NCBI GenBank assembly: GCA_020740775.1
Contig: JAHEWK010000003.1
Span: 434,001-498,000, forward strand
DNA: 64,000 nt
Direction: 5' to 3'
Origin: Ilyonectria destructans
Taxonomy: Eukaryota > Ascomycota > Sordariomycetes > Hypocreales > Nectriaceae
Shown: positions 31,677 to 44,156 of the stretch, one piece after another
Layout: the number at the start of each line of letters is the position of its first letter
Position numbering within the stretch: the stretch's first letter is position 1
Notes under the pieces: generated by a model
The model's database searches: none
The model's input: the letters and a program-made list of their open reading frames with translations, nothing else
Told to the model about the DNA's origin: nothing
Program-made: the position numbers and the translations under genes

Positions 31677-32644
31677 TTAACCGACGACCAGCTTGCCGTC
31701 CTCGGGGAACTCGTACTCGGGGATCTCGAGGTTGAGGGGGGCGGGTCCCTTTCTTATACGGCCGGAGATGTCGTAGTGAGAACCGTGGCAGGGGCAGAAC
31801 CAGCCACCGTAGTCACCGGCCTCACCAATGGGGACACAACCCAGATGGGTGCAGACACCTGAGGAGCGAATGTTAGCATCAACTGCCTCGATTCCAAAAT
31901 CCTACATCTGCACAAAAACCAGTGCAGTAATCGGTGTAGATGGTTGAGTTACGTACCCAGCATGACAAGCCACTCGGGCTTCTTGACACGGTCGGCATCC
32001 TGTTCCTGGTCTCGTAGAGTGCTGATGTTGACCTTGTTCGCGGCGTCGATCTCCTCCTGGGTTCGGTGTCGGATGAAGACGGGCTTTCCTCGCCACTTGA
32101 TGACGACCTGCGGATATTTAATGATGCTGTCTTGATAGCTTGCCTAGTACATGCCAACTCACGTTCTTGCCCTCGGGGATGGAGGTGAGATCCACCTCAA
32201 CCTTGGCCATGGCCAGAACATCGGCGGAGGCCGACATGTTGACCAAGAACTCTGTAATTCCAACGTCAGCACCATCAATTGACCAAGCTAGATGCATTGC
32301 CAGCTTCTGGAAAGACCAATTGAAGCTCAATGGCAACATTTCCGCAGGAACCGAAGCCACCCACCTTGCACAGTGCTCTTGGCACCGGCGGCACTGACGG
32401 CGCCGAGGGCTCCGACCATGAAGTACGAGTACAGCTTGTTCTTGTTCTCGCCGTTCTTGGAGACGTAGGCGCCGAAGTTGGGGATCTGGGAGCCCTTGGA
32501 CTCGCCCTTGAAGGGGCTCGAGTATCCCGAGGCCGTCGCGCTGTCGGGGCGCATGGCGGTGGTGCTGAGGGCGCGCACGGCGGGCACGGCCGGCTTGGCT
32601 GCCGAGCGCAGGCACAGGCGAGAAGCGGTCGCGAGAGTCGCCAT
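31677..32644 (-). CDS. RIP1: Rieske iron-sulfur subunit of cytochrome bc1 complex, mitochondrial
   Basis: Exons 32644-32365, 32251-32163, 32107-31957 and 31858-31677 give 233 residues. The Arg/Ala-rich N-terminus ([19 protein letters not shown]) is a mitochondrial presequence. [34 protein letters not shown] is the single membrane helix and flexible hinge. The soluble domain has the two cluster loops CTHLGC and CPCHGS, each giving one Cys and one His ligand to the 2Fe-2S cluster and the pair for the disulfide. [14 protein letters not shown] and [11 protein letters not shown] match the family. It carries electrons from ubiquinol to cytochrome c1. An upstream in-frame ATG exists (ORF from 32785), but the start used gives the expected presequence and length. 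Confidence 0.95.
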
Positions 32645-33188
32645 CGTGAGGGTCGGGGTGGTGGCGTTGGCGGAAGGGGTCGTCGAAGGAGAGGTTGAGG
32701 TCTTTTCCTTGGTGGTATCGGCTGATGATGCTTTGCCGAAAGTTTTGGGTGAAAAGTGCGGCCTGAGGCTGCAAATCAGCTTCAAGCTCCGAAATTGATC
32801 GCTCGTGATTGGCCCGGTCGATTTCGGGTGGGGCTTCCGAACTCTCCCGGGATCTGGGCCCTTGACGGCATCCGCTGTTCATTCGCTGTTCATCAACCAA
32901 GACGCTGCATCAGTAGATTGGCGAGCAAAAGAACTATTATTCTACATTGCATCATCATACTCTATGCACCCTGAACATTTCCGACATCGTCATCTCTATA
33001 CATACGGCTCAATTGGTGTTGCAGATGAGCTCCTGTGTGCGAGTCCATTCTGACCAATAGCCGTCGACCCTTTCGTCCTTTACGTCCAGCCAGGGCGAGT
33101 GGATGCTGGGATCAGGGCCAGGGCGCCAGCTCCGTGCCAACAAGCCCAAAATGGCCACCATGGCAATCAACGCCTTCAACACTCTATC
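32645..33188. other. Gap between Rieske start and DDB1 stop
   Basis: 544 bases of Rieske promoter and DDB1 3' flank; no gene seen. Confidence 0.5.
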
Positions 33189-36100
33189 TCAATGCATTCT
33201 TCGTAACTCCTCAACCACGTTTCGCATGTCTTCGACACTAGGTCCCAGGCCTTCGCATACTAACTCCTGCTTCCCTTCATCCATGTCCAAAAATCTTTCC
33301 ACCATCTCGCCGTCTATGAAGCGGTACGGGCCATCGCTTTCCCTCGCCTCATTTCGGAACGAACGCCACACCTTAAAGGCAATGTTTCCGGGTGCGTTAA
33401 TGTACTGCTCCAGCTTCGATTGGAATGTCATCAAAAGATCTTGGTATTGCGGTGAAATGTCCCCGTACAGATACAGGGAGCCTTCAGCCTGGTATATGTT
33501 AGTGTCATGACCTTCGGTTTTCAACAGGATACGAATTGCTTACCGATCCTAAGAAGGCTCTTGGCGAGACGACCGAGCTTTTGTTGACCGGAACATGCAA
33601 TTTCCGAATTTGGTTGATTTGTTCGCCAATGTTGATCTCGCTCGTGACCTCCAACCGACTCCGGTCCTGTTCTGTAGGAGCGTCCGTGTTCCGCTGAAGA
33701 ACGATGAGGTTACCCTGCGCATCTGCCTCTAGCCACCTTTCGTCGTCCAAATTACAGACAGAAGTTGCCCATCCAAGATCATAATGACGTGCGCGCTCTT
33801 CGAGCTTAGCCTTGTTTCCGTCTTGCGGCGGAACAAACTCGACTAATGATAGGGATTGCATCAAGTCAACAACACCAATCATGTTGCCTGAGATGTCTAG
33901 ATCTATCGGGTACGCCGCGGGGCGATAAGCTGCGAGTTTCTGTAGGGACCCAGAGCTGCTCGTCTCTTGAACGTATTTGTAAACAATGACAGTCTTCGAC
34001 AGGCCTGCCACAACATAGTCGTCCATCATCCGCAAGCAGCGACATGAACCCTTCAGGTTGTGGGATACAATCTGGTAGACTTGTCGATTCTCGTCAACGC
34101 CAAGGACTAAAATTCGACCTTGGGACTCTCCCGCCTCTTTGACTTCGCCGTCGTTGATGAAACTTGTTCCAACGATGAACCTCTCTGCTAGATTGCCGCT
34201 AACGTCAGGCAACTCCGCGCGAATCACGCACTCCACCATCTCCAGGGAACTGGCATTCAACACGAATGGCTTCCCCAGCTCCTGGAAGATGATTTCGTCA
34301 ACAAGCTTAAAAGAACTTGTGATATTCTCTTGATTTCCGTCGAGCTCCTTCTTGATGCAGCCCAACCCGAAGGCCTTGAGGCCTGGAGAGTATGCCACCC
34401 TTCTAACAGTTTCTTTCATCGGCAACGCTTTCACGTGGGTGAGCCGTTCCTTGTCGACGTGACAAATCCTGACATGGTCATCTGTAGATAAGACAATGGA
34501 GTCGGGGAAAGCGTGCGAGTCGAAGGGAGCGACGAATGTGGCGTCATCGGCGGTGGTGGCAGAGTATACTATCCGGCCTTCGGCGCTGTAGATAAGACTT
34601 GCATGTTCAGTAGTTGCAAACACATTGGAGGTGCCATCTTCTTGTGGTAGAATGTGTAACCGGGCTGGGTTGCTTCCCAACGTGACACTTTTCCGACCAG
34701 AGACGGCAAATCCTTTGGTGGAGACGTTGAAAGTGACGACATTGCCGTCCTCCATGGCGATTAGCAGGGTTGGGCCGGCAGTTTCTGGAGGATGGAGTTG
34801 AACGAGCGCAATATCTCGTGGGACAGTGGCGCTATCCTCGGTTTGTCTCATAGACTCCCCATGGAGGGGATCCAAGGAAGCCATATCAATCAAGGATATT
34901 CGACCCGTCGACCACCAGCCAACCACGCCCAAATCCGGCGGATCGCGAGCCGCATGGATGCAAGATATTTGATCTGGTTGCCCAGAGGAAGAGTAATGCT
35001 GGGCCTCCTGGGAACGGGCAGAGAGATTTTGCAGCAGATTCAGGGATACCAACGTGGTGCCATCAACTGATAGCAAGGCCCATTTGCTATTTGCAGATGC
35101 TCTTGTGATGGACTTTCCAGGAGGGGTGCTCCATGAGCTAAGAGTAACACCACTCTCAGGATCCAGTAAAAGGACGGCCTTTGAAATGATCTGTAGTACC
35201 TGCCCATTAGGCAGGTTCATGGCCAATAGAGTCTCAGTATCTTGAACCATGCCCTGGAACGAGTACACCTCTTCAATGCCGCCTTCAGTATCGAAGCTGA
35301 AGATTCTGGTCTCGGCAATGGACGCGATGACTAGGGTATCGACGAGGTCAGACCCGTAGGAGTGCAGCGTGAATAAGGCCCTTGTCCCATCCAACTCGTC
35401 CAGGATGCCTCTATCTTCCAGACCAACGCCGCTCCGAATGCTTCGGAGGGTTCCATCTCGGTATGCACCACAGCCTGCAACGATCCTAGACTGTCCCGAG
35501 GAAAAGGCATTCCCGGCCTGGGAATCCCCTTCTCTGTTGCCCATGTCCATGATTGAAAAGTCCATGATCGGAGCGTTGTTAGAGAGTGACTTTATCAACA
35601 TTATCGTGTTGGATACAGGGTCGACTTGGAATAACTGCGAGTCGCCATGATGTGAAGCCACAAAGAGGATATTGTTGCCCATATAAACTAGACTGGATGC
35701 TCTTGAAGTGATTGCAATGGAGTCCTGGACCTTTAGAGGTGAAAGTGTCATTCCTGTCACCACAACACCGGTAGCCTCGAATGTCGTTTCGATGGTGAGC
35801 ATGTCGAGGCGACCATAATCATCTGCCAGGAAGTAATGAGTGCCATCGTATTCGGCCCATGCCACAAAGATCTTGGGGTCCTTGAGGCCAGATGACACAC
35901 TCATGTAGGTCAAGCTGTCAAAGTACGTTAAGAGAGTTTCTCCGACAACAAGAAGGCCGCCCAGGTGAGCCTTAGCCCCTTCGTTGTTTCGTACATGGTA
36001 TCGTTTCTCTTCATCGACCGGGATCGGGATCAACATGGATGCGTAAGGGTCGGGGATGACAATATCGAGTTCTCGATCCCTGTATGGGTCAAACTTGGAG

Positions 36101-36783
36101 ACTTCTCCGCCCTTGTCGTCCTTGGTGAGCCTGTAAATGGCGACTCGAGCCTCCTCCTGATCCAAATTCGCCTTGTATAGGAAGGCAATCTTCGGGTGCC
36201 CGGTGCGGCTGTGGATGAACGTGCTGGCCTTCATCCATAACTCCGTTAATCGGACTTGGTCCAGAGCCTCTAACCTGGTCGTAGAGCCCTTGCGTGTTGG
36301 CAGCCGAAACACGTTCAGAACTCCCTCCCAAAGGTGCATGGCCAAGAAGCGTCCAGTCGGATCTACCAAACATTTGTTCTGGCTCTGGGAGTGGCGCATG
36401 TATGGCTCTGAGTTGTCCTCGACCACGCGATCGATCGTGTCAAGCTGGTTCGTCTCGGGATTCCAAACCAGGTTAAAGTATTGTAATCGATCGGTGCCGA
36501 CGAAGAGGAGATCGGTCTCGGTGCCTTTCGGTTGCAGACGCTGCAGCATGGATATTGTGCCGTGGATCAGCTTCGTGTGGATGCATGCCATGCCATCCTC
36601 GGCGAGGCGCCATACTTCGAGACGGTTTGTCTTGCTGTCGGGCTTCATCAGTATCTCTCGGGCATCATTGACGGCGGACGTGGCTTACGCAACGATGAGG
36701 TCGTCGATATCGGGCGAGAGAAGCTTAGCCCGCAGCGCATGCCGGATGCTGGTAGCTCTGTGAATGGGCGCGACGTACGCCAT
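33189..36783 (-). CDS. DDB1: DDB1-type beta-propeller protein (CUL4 ligase adaptor/DNA damage binding)
   Basis: Exons 36783-36689, 36634-33544 and 33488-33189 give 1161 residues, close to the 1140-1160 usual for DDB1. The first junction gives DDLIVAKTNRLEVWRL, matching the conserved AK-x-x-RLE start of propeller A. Other hallmark segments are GHPKIAFLYKA, LGGLLVVGE, GTLRSIRSGVGLEDRG, and near the end GRILVLGVDENRQVYQIVSHNLKG and AYRPAAYPIDLDISGNMIGVVDLMQSLSLVE (in pieces). The final exon has AEGSLYLYGDISPQYQDLL and ends in a helical domain, FLDMDEGKQELV to EELRRMH, as in DDB1/CPSF-A proteins. It links CUL4 to substrate receptors. In fungi the DCDC complex also directs H3K9 methylation. No frame breaks were seen. 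Confidence 0.93.
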
Positions 36784-37537
36784 GATGCTTTATCCAGCGG
36801 CAGTGCGCAGGCGGAGAGAGGAAGGTGGAGGATGGAGGTGAGGAGTTGGTGAGGGTCGCTCCTGGCGAGAGCAAAGTCCAGAGAGCTTCACGCCCTAGGG
36901 TGCTCGAAAGTTGAGGTGCGTCAACGACACCGGAGTTAGGACGAAGCAGCGTGCATAGTGGGGCGTTGGCGCTAAAAATTGCCGAGTCCTCCGCTGTTAG
37001 CACTGACCCTCCAGGCTCTTTAGCGGGGTCGAAGTGCTAGGGTCGATTCCGTTGTTTGTTCTGTATCCTGGAACCTGCATCTTGTGTGTCCAACAGCCTG
37101 TACGTTTTTTCTAGACTCGGGAGTCGGTACACAACCCGGCCTGCATGACCATCCGGGATAATTCCATGTGGTCCTGAAATCTTGCCTGTGGAGATGACCC
37201 GGTCCCTGAGGATGTTACAGCCGGCAATCCAGGCAAGTCACGGGACCGAGAATGGGAGTGCTTGATAGGTCGTTGAGAGAAACTACGACGCACCGTACCT
37301 GCCTCTGGATACCAACCTACCTATCTGTCACAAATGACAGGAAGGAGCTGGGGAGACAGTGGATACCAACTTGATGCACCATTTTTGCCTCAGGATTCCG
37401 ATGGGATTGGGATGGCCACTGGAGAATGGCCACCTTCTGAGGGCTCAGCTTTCAAGTGTAAGTTCTTCAATCTTCTCGCGCCCTTTCAATGTCGACTTCT
37501 GTGATTGCCTCTTATCGCCGACGGTTTCTCTGTTGCC
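36784..37537. promoter_or_regulatory. Divergent promoter region DDB1/Zip2-like candidate
   Basis: A 754-base gap with no supported gene. The segment just before 37538 has T/C-rich leader character. Confidence 0.5.
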
Positions 37538-40217
37538 ATGAGCAAGGAAAGCGATCCAGGAAGTAGAAGTGCGGCCGAATACGCCCTCGCCCAGCAATGT
37601 TTCCGTGACCACCAAAGCGCTCCATATCGATTCCAAGACCAAATCCGTGACATGAGAGAGACGATCCAACAGGTAGAGTCGGATGGATTGATCCATCAGC
37701 CTGGCCTCGTCGTTACGCATCTCCCGTTTCCCGAAATCGACTTGGATCTTATTGATGGCCCAGAACCGATGTTGGCTAGCCCATGTTCACCACCCCCAGA
37801 TCCTACCATCTCAGCTTCATTTATTGACCCTGCAGCCTTTCGGGCCTTCAGAGAGTTGCGGATTTCTCCAGAACCATTAGATCTCGGATTTGATATCAAG
37901 AAAGATACCCAACAGTTCTTGGACGATATCTATTCGAAACGCTTCTGCAATGTGCTGAATGAGTGGCTCCCCCTGAGCCCGGTCGATACCGACAAGGATG
38001 AAGGATTGGAGTTCTCATCCGCCTCTTCGAGGTGGCAGATGTTGGCCCTTCGAGAAATTAATCGTAAGAACATTGAAGTTTCAGATGCGGCGAAACAATT
38101 GGTGCGTATCGCAGAGGACACGACTTTAGCTCAGACGACATGGCTGAGCGGGGAGGCTTTGGGACTGCACAGGGCAAGTAGCTATCGTTCACTTTCAAGG
38201 ATTCTCTCGCTGACTTCTGTAGCAACCGAGAGTCTACCTGGAACCCGTGTCACCTCCTCTTTCTCCATCTTCAAGCTTGGATGATCCGTTTGTCCCAAGT
38301 CGCTGTGTCACCATTATCGATTTGACATCGGAGCCAAGCAGCCCTCTGGATTCTCCTGTCGCGAAACTGCAGAAGGACCTTCAAAATGGATGTGTGGACT
38401 CCGAACCCGTGGCACCATCCCCTTCATCACGCTCGTCCTCCCCACCAAATGGGCTTCAATGCTTTGGGTCGCCGCGTTGCAAGACTTCAACCCTCAAGCT
38501 TGATGTCCCGCTAGTAATCTCCAGTCCATTTCAACTCGAACACAGTAACTCTTTCACGGGTGCAGTAGAAGCGAGCGGCTTCGACACTGAAGAGCTAGAG
38601 TTACAACCCACAGGCGCCGCCCACGGCTTTTTCGACGAGGCAATGAAAGCTATCATAGACTCCGGCCACGAACGTGCAGTCCGGAGGCTGGAAGACGAAC
38701 GGCTTAACCCGACCGACTCATTCCTGAGAGTGCAAGTGCCTACTCTCAGCTTTGATCACCCGGAACCTGAATGGAAAGATCATCTATCGAGTCCCAGGGC
38801 TCAATTCAAGTGGATAAAGAGAGCAATCCCAATCGCCTTCCAGCTTCCCCCAGCCAGCTCGCTTGCGCAGCTGGGAACTTTGTTAAAGTGGACGCCGATA
38901 CCACCTGGAACTGGTCGAGTGTCTTCGGTTGAATCCCTGGAACCTCTGAGTTCAGCAAGTCGGCACTACCTTATGCTCGAGATCCCTCGACTTGGCAGCG
39001 GGGACTACGTTTCGAAGACCACGAATTTGTCGATCCTTCGTGTCTTTGATGACGAAGAGATCGAACCCGACATATCACTTGTTGAAGATTCGAGCTGTGC
39101 ACCAATTTCAGTGGCGTCTTCGGCCAAAACTCCGTCTACCAACGACCAGCAGGATTCTCCAGACGCCTGGTGGAAGGCCCATCTTCCGATTGCTCAATCA
39201 ACGAGAAAGAAGGCGATATTAGGATCCAATAACCTCTTACCACATGCAAACGACTCGAGTGCCACAAGCAAGCTTTTGTCAAGCTTCATCCAACTTCGAA
39301 ATCCTAAAAAGTTCAAGCTCTCAGAGGACTTTCCACAACACGCCAGACCCGTCAGCGAAGACGTCTCAAAGCATCTCGCTCCGACTAGCCTGCGCCAGAA
39401 CTTACAAGACGACACCGGCCCCAATATTCCCAAGGCGCCAGTCCCGACGTTTTGCATTCCGTTCGAAAAGTGCCGTTTCGTGGTATCCATGGGTCTAAAT
39501 CGAACCGTCTTGTGCTACATTGAGAAGACATGGACTCAAGTAGAGCTGATAGACAAGGACTTCTCACAGTACAACGAAATCAAATGGTCCCCTGGCTCAA
39601 CCCAACGTCAAGAAGTCAAATCTGTCCTATCGTTCGAAGCCGATGTTGCCCTGTCGCCAAGTGTAGGAATCATACTTACAACGATGCTCAAGGTCAAGCA
39701 GAAACCCCTTCCAGGCTCAAACTCACCCACACCACTGCGCAGCCAAGTCCAGCGAGTAATCGAAAAGTACGAATCTCTTTACATCATCGTCTCAGAGGGA
39801 AACCCGCAGGGAGAATACGTCGGCACGCCGAGCGCTTCCGACATGACCGCCTATGCCGACTTTGTACGATTCACAACTTCTCTCCAAGCTGGCGTTACCA
39901 CAGAGCTCATCCACGGAGCCGAAGAAACCTTGAGCAAATGGACCTTGGCGCTGATGTCCCGATTCGCGTCGGAGTCTTTGCAGTTTGCGCACCTCATCAA
40001 CGCCGAGGACACGGAATGGGGCCTTTTTCTACGACGTGCTGGGATGAACATTGTCGCATCGCAGGTCCTCGAAGGGCTACTCGTCGCTGAATACGGAGAC
40101 TTGGGAATGGTCCGCTTCTTGGCAGCATCGTGTGAGGAGAGGGTGTTGAAGTATGGTCAGATGATGGGAGGCAACAGGGTTCTGGCGAATGTTAGTAGGC
40201 AGCTGGACAAGGGGTGA
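37538..40217 (+). CDS. Large conserved fungal protein, possible XPF-like/Zip2-SHOC1-type C-terminus
   Basis: Exons 37538-38173 and 38223-40217 give 876 residues. The intron between them is GC-AG (GCAAGT donor); no GT donor nearby keeps the frame. The N-terminal third has PGLVVTHLPFPEIDLDL and short acidic motifs. The middle is Ser/Pro-rich and disordered. The C-terminal 250 residues look folded: FCIPFEKCRFVVSMGLN, a beta-rich section, YESLYIIVSEG, ADFVRFTTSL, then TEWGLFLRRAGMNIVASQVLEGLL, which resembles a helix-hairpin-helix. The order of a nuclease-like core and a HhH recalls the inactive XPF fold of meiotic Zip2/SHOC1, but I cannot confirm it. No ERKxxxD motif is present, so nuclease activity is not expected. 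Alternative: an uncharacterised DUF family. Confidence 0.6.
38174..38222 (+). other. Probable GC-AG intron
   Basis: The donor reads AGG|GCAAGT and the acceptor TGTAG|CAA, with CTGAC as branch-like sequence 11 bases before the end. The 49-nt length and phase 0 are consistent. GC-AG introns are a small minority in fungi and require a strong match elsewhere in the donor, as seen here. Confidence 0.65.
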
Positions 40218-40755
40218 GGCTGAGTATCCCATCAGCCATATCAAGGCCCGATCCTGAGTCCGATGTGTAGGAAGGACTTAGTTTGATCAAACACGTAAAA
40301 ATACCTAAAGTTTACAGCACGGCTTTGCGGAGACGATCCACAGGTACGGAGCGGAGTACGCCGGATTGGGTTCGGAACGGAGGCCGGAATAGTGGATCGT
40401 CGCTCCGGACACGGAGTAAGGCCCTGCCTTGACACTGGTCTTCTCTTTCTCTGTGCGTTAATCCCGGTCCCTGCGACGCGAGCCGGTCTGCCATAGCTAC
40501 CATGATTTATAGCCGACACTTGTCTTGACAGTCATACGTCTACTACCACCGACGAGAATGGTGAGGGCCTGATTTATCCAGTTTCTTGAAGGCGTCTAGT
40601 CCACACATCTTCTGGAAAACTGGCGAACAATTACGAACGGTTGCCAGTCTGTACTTGTATTCCAGTCCCATTCCCGCCGTCTATCGTCTATGTCTATAGC
40701 TGACGTTTCTTGCAGCCGGGTCTAGAAAACAAGCTTCACCAAACTACAACGCCGT
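40218..40755. other. Convergent gap with inverted repeat
   Basis: 538 bases without a gene. It contains the hairpin-forming repeat at 40332-40401. Confidence 0.5.
40332..40401. repeat. Imperfect inverted repeat (possible hairpin or MITE-like remnant)
   Basis: GACGATCCAC at 40332-40341 is exactly complementary to GTGGATCGTC at 40392-40401. The pairing can extend outward with a 2-base bulge (GCGGA/GCTCCG). The 50-base interior is rich in CGGA and GGAGTAC motifs, also seen in other fungal intergenic repeats. Confidence 0.55.
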
Positions 40756-42005
40756 TCAACACAGCTCCCAGAGTGGCCGGGGTAGCGTCCGCGCAGGCGG
40801 TGCCGCTTGCGGGTGTACTTGCTTCAATCCCACGTACACCACGCGGCGGGACGGATTGGCAATGGTGACGGAGCGGGACTCGAGGCCATAGTAGTCGGAG
40901 ATGGAGTGGGTGAGCCAGCGCCTGTGTCTTGTGTCAGCGAGGGGTTCTGGAACGGCAAGCTGCTTGGAGGATGAAGGGGGAAAACTCACTTGTAAGCGGC
41001 GCTCTCGTCGGTGCCGAACGAGTCAAACACCATGCCCGAGTCCACCGTCTCCTGGGACACCTCCCTGCGGGCCTTCTTCCACCGCGCGCGCTTCTCCTGC
41101 AACTCCCGCATGGCGCCGTTCCTACCGACAAACACAATCTCCTCATCATCCGAGTCCATCTCTTCAGCGGCGCTGTCGACATCGGCCTCGGCCTCGACCT
41201 CGGGCTCGGGCTCCTGGCGCGGTGCCTGCTCGCACAGATACTGCCTCACGGGCTCCTCGAGGGCTCGTACCCAGGTGCGCACGACGGGGGTACGCTTGGC
41301 AGCCTCGCGCAGGTCGCGCGGGACCTCGCCGGCGCCGAGACCCGTGGCGCTGCCGCGCTGGAGCTGCTGCTGCTTGCGCGAGGCCTGCAGACGGACCGTC
41401 TTGTCCTCGACGCGCTGGCGCACTCCGCGGTCCCAGAACTGGGCCAGCTGATACGGCACGCGGTGGATGGGGTGCGTAGGGTGGACTTCCCAATCGACCG
41501 GCTGCGGGGGTTGGACGTTGGGGACGTGCATGAGGCGATCTATCGCGGGGTCGACAAGTGATCAGCATGGCTGTGGCTCAGTGTGCTAAGGGGAAGAGGA
41601 ACAGGGATGGAGTCGTTCCGTACCGTTCTCCCAGCGCCTCCGCTGACGGCTTCCCTCCTTGCCCTTCATCACCATGTCGCGCGTGCGCTGACTATCCCGC
41701 CGAGACAACGGCCGCCGCGGGGGAGACGGCGCATCACCCCCGCCAAAACCAACATTGCGGACGACGACGGACGCCGACTGCTTCACCTTGACATCCAGGT
41801 CAATGGGGATGGCAAGCGGGGAGCCGGTGCCGCGAGCCACGGGGGATACGCGGAGGGATTGCAGGGCGGAGACGGTCCAGGCATCGATGTCGATGGCACC
41901 GTTCGTCACGGGAGTCGACGGAGACTGGACAATTGGCGGCGGCGTCGTGGTGTTCGCCGCTGGAGCGTGGTCCGCGGGCGGCGGGACGGCGCTGTAGATG
42001 GCCAT
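40756..42005 (-). CDS. R3H-associated domain protein with C-terminal R3H-like segment
   Basis: Exons 42005-41624, 41539-40990 and 40921-40756 give 365 residues. The first exon is Pro/Thr-rich and ends MKGKEGSRQRRRWEN. After splicing it runs into DRLMHVPNVQPPQPVDWEVHPTHP and VPYQLAQFWDRGVR, the pattern of the fungal R3H-associated N-terminal domain. The middle has a Glu/Asp-rich linker and a coiled basic region (ELQEKRARWKKARREV). The last exon gives RWLTHSISDYYGLESRSVTI and RRVVYVGL, which fits an R3H fold that binds single-stranded nucleic acid. The exact function is unknown. The family name is recognised from the motif order, not from a search. Confidence 0.75.
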
Positions 42006-42942
42006 GATGACGATGGCGATAGGGGATGGAGCGGAGGAGTGGATTGCGGGGTGGGCGAGTGGGTGAGTGGGACGAGCTGGTAACGGATACAGGAGGAATT
42101 AGAAGATGAGGCTTCTAGGAAATAGAGCAAGCAATGATCCTCAGAGAAGCCTGGCAGCCAGTCTACAGTCCAAGTAAAAATGGCGACGCAGGATACTCAG
42201 GGGATTTAGGGGAAGGAGGAATTAAGGTTGGTGGTGGTGATGATCCGAGGGCTCGCAGATAGGGATAAAGCAGATAACTAAAACAAGCCCCAGGCCATGA
42301 CCCGCGATGAATCATCCTTCCCCCGTGCCGTCCCCGTACCTCCGTGGAGCGAGACCACACACGGCCAATCACGACGCGAGCGCATCCCACACGGTGCCCT
42401 CCAGCCACGGATCCCGGAGCGTTCGGGGGGCCATGGGAGTCATCAGCTGCGCTGCCACCCACTTCAACAGCCATTGTACCGCTCACTCACCATCAATAAG
42501 CATTTCGATTTGCTGGCTAACAGGATATGGAGTGGGCTTCTCAAACCATTTGAGTCTAGGTATCTGCGGGCGTCCTGCCATGCGGTGGGGAGCGTTCCAT
42601 CGATCCCTCATGGGCCAGCAGCAGCCATGATGACTCCCCAGACGGGCGTTGTTGGTGGTGGTGGGTACTTCGTACTTCTCCAGGCAGCCAAGCGAGCTAT
42701 GGCTCATCATTCATCAATCTCCGGGCTCGCTAAGGAACCTCTGTCGGGTCATCACAAGGCCCCCCAAGCTCGACTCCAATGGACGTGGTAAAAATGATCT
42801 GTGACTTGCCTGAACATAAACGTTGACAGTACGAAGTACACCATTGAATGCAATCCTACTCTTGTTAAAATAATCAATCACCATCAATATCCTAGGATAT
42901 CGAATGCTTCTCGTTCCTCAACCATCGCCCTTTCGGACGAAA
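42006..42942. other. Intergenic region between R3H gene and PQ-loop gene
   Basis: 937 bases: promoter of the R3H gene and 3' flank of the PQ-loop gene. ORFs on both strands overlap with no motif. Nothing else was recognised. Confidence 0.5.
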
Positions 42943-44156
42943 TCAGTCCCTTGTTGAGTCATAGTTTCGGTGAGGGTTGCCAATGCCTCCCGGTCTCAAC
43001 AACGGCTGGTTCTCCCTCTCAATCGCCCGCTCCTCACGTTCCTGGATGTCATCCAAGTCCTCCTCTGTCTCTGCGTACCGCTCCGGGTGACCTGTAAACG
43101 GTCCCGGCAGACCACGCTCCCAGCCCTCCGAGTAGGTCCGGCTGGCCGACGGTCTCCGGGGCATGCTCGAGTACTGGACGGGCGACTGTGGGGTGGTGCT
43201 TGCGAATCCGTTGGTGTGGGTATCCTGTCGGCGCGCGGCAAGCTCGTAGTACACGCCCATGCTCAGTACCGTGCCCTGCATCGTCGCCGTGATCAGATAA
43301 ATGACCCAAGTGCTCCATCCTTCCCATCCCAAGCGAGCAAAGAGGCTTGCAGCGAACAGGTAGCCACCGGGGGTTTGGATGCACATCATGGGAATGCTCA
43401 AACTTCCCACATGTTTCAAGTGGTACGTCATCCAGATCTGCGGCACGTACTGCACGGCCGCAAGGGCGGTGGCCATGATGCCGAGGAAGTTCGCCCAGAA
43501 GAGGAGGTGGTCAGGAAGGGCGATGAAAAAGACACCCGTGACAATAATGACAATCAGGCCATGCAGGACGCAGAGCAGGCCGACCATGACGGCGGTCTGC
43601 CACTTGGGCGCATCACCACGGAGCTCCTCTGGGGGAACATTCGCTTGCCTATAACGGAAGAAGATCAGGAAGAGGACGAGTCTGTGACCGGGTTAGCTAG
43701 AGATCCGAATGAGCCACGGTGAAGTGGGGGAGGGCCGCGTACATCAGACTGAAGCAGACCCATTGGGCGCCGAGCTGGAGAACGCCGAGCAGTCCAGCAG
43801 TGCATTCAAAGGCACCGAGTTCCTTGCAACAGCCGATGGCAACACGCGACGGCGGGACGCTTAGGATGTTGGCGAAGCCGGCAGTGGCGGAAGTGGTGCC
43901 GAGCAGGACGAAGTAGGGAGAGATGCCCTCCGACGTACCACGCGAGATGATGCGGTAGTGCTGGGGGAGGTAAGAGACGAGAATGCCGATCAAGAGGATT
44001 CTACAAAATCGTCAGCATTCATGTCGAGTTTTCACAGCAGAGCTAGCTCCGGCAAAGGGCGTCATACATGGAAACGATGAGCTCAAGGTACGAGGGCGTC
44101 TTGAGCCGCTCGCATTGGTCGTCGGTGGCGAAGACGTCCATGCTTGCGGATGTCAT
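42943..44156 (-). CDS. PQ-loop repeat membrane protein
   Basis: Exons 44156-44068, 44000-43743 and 43681-42943 give 361 residues. Seven hydrophobic segments are visible. The first PQ motif is in LLIGILVSYLPQHYRIISRGTSEGISP, followed by GTTSATAGFANIL. The second is in LAAVQYVPQIWMTYHLKHVGSLSIPMM. This arrangement of two PQ repeats is typical of the cystinosin/Ypq/PQLC family and of fungal relatives in vacuolar or ER membranes that move amino acids or similar cargo. The C-terminal 90 residues are a polar, Arg/Glu-rich cytosolic tail with PRRPSASRTYSEGWERGLPG. The substrate cannot be told from sequence. Confidence 0.88.

Noticed and set aside
42970..43722. 250-residue plus-strand ORF
   Set aside because: It is antisense to the PQ-loop membrane protein.
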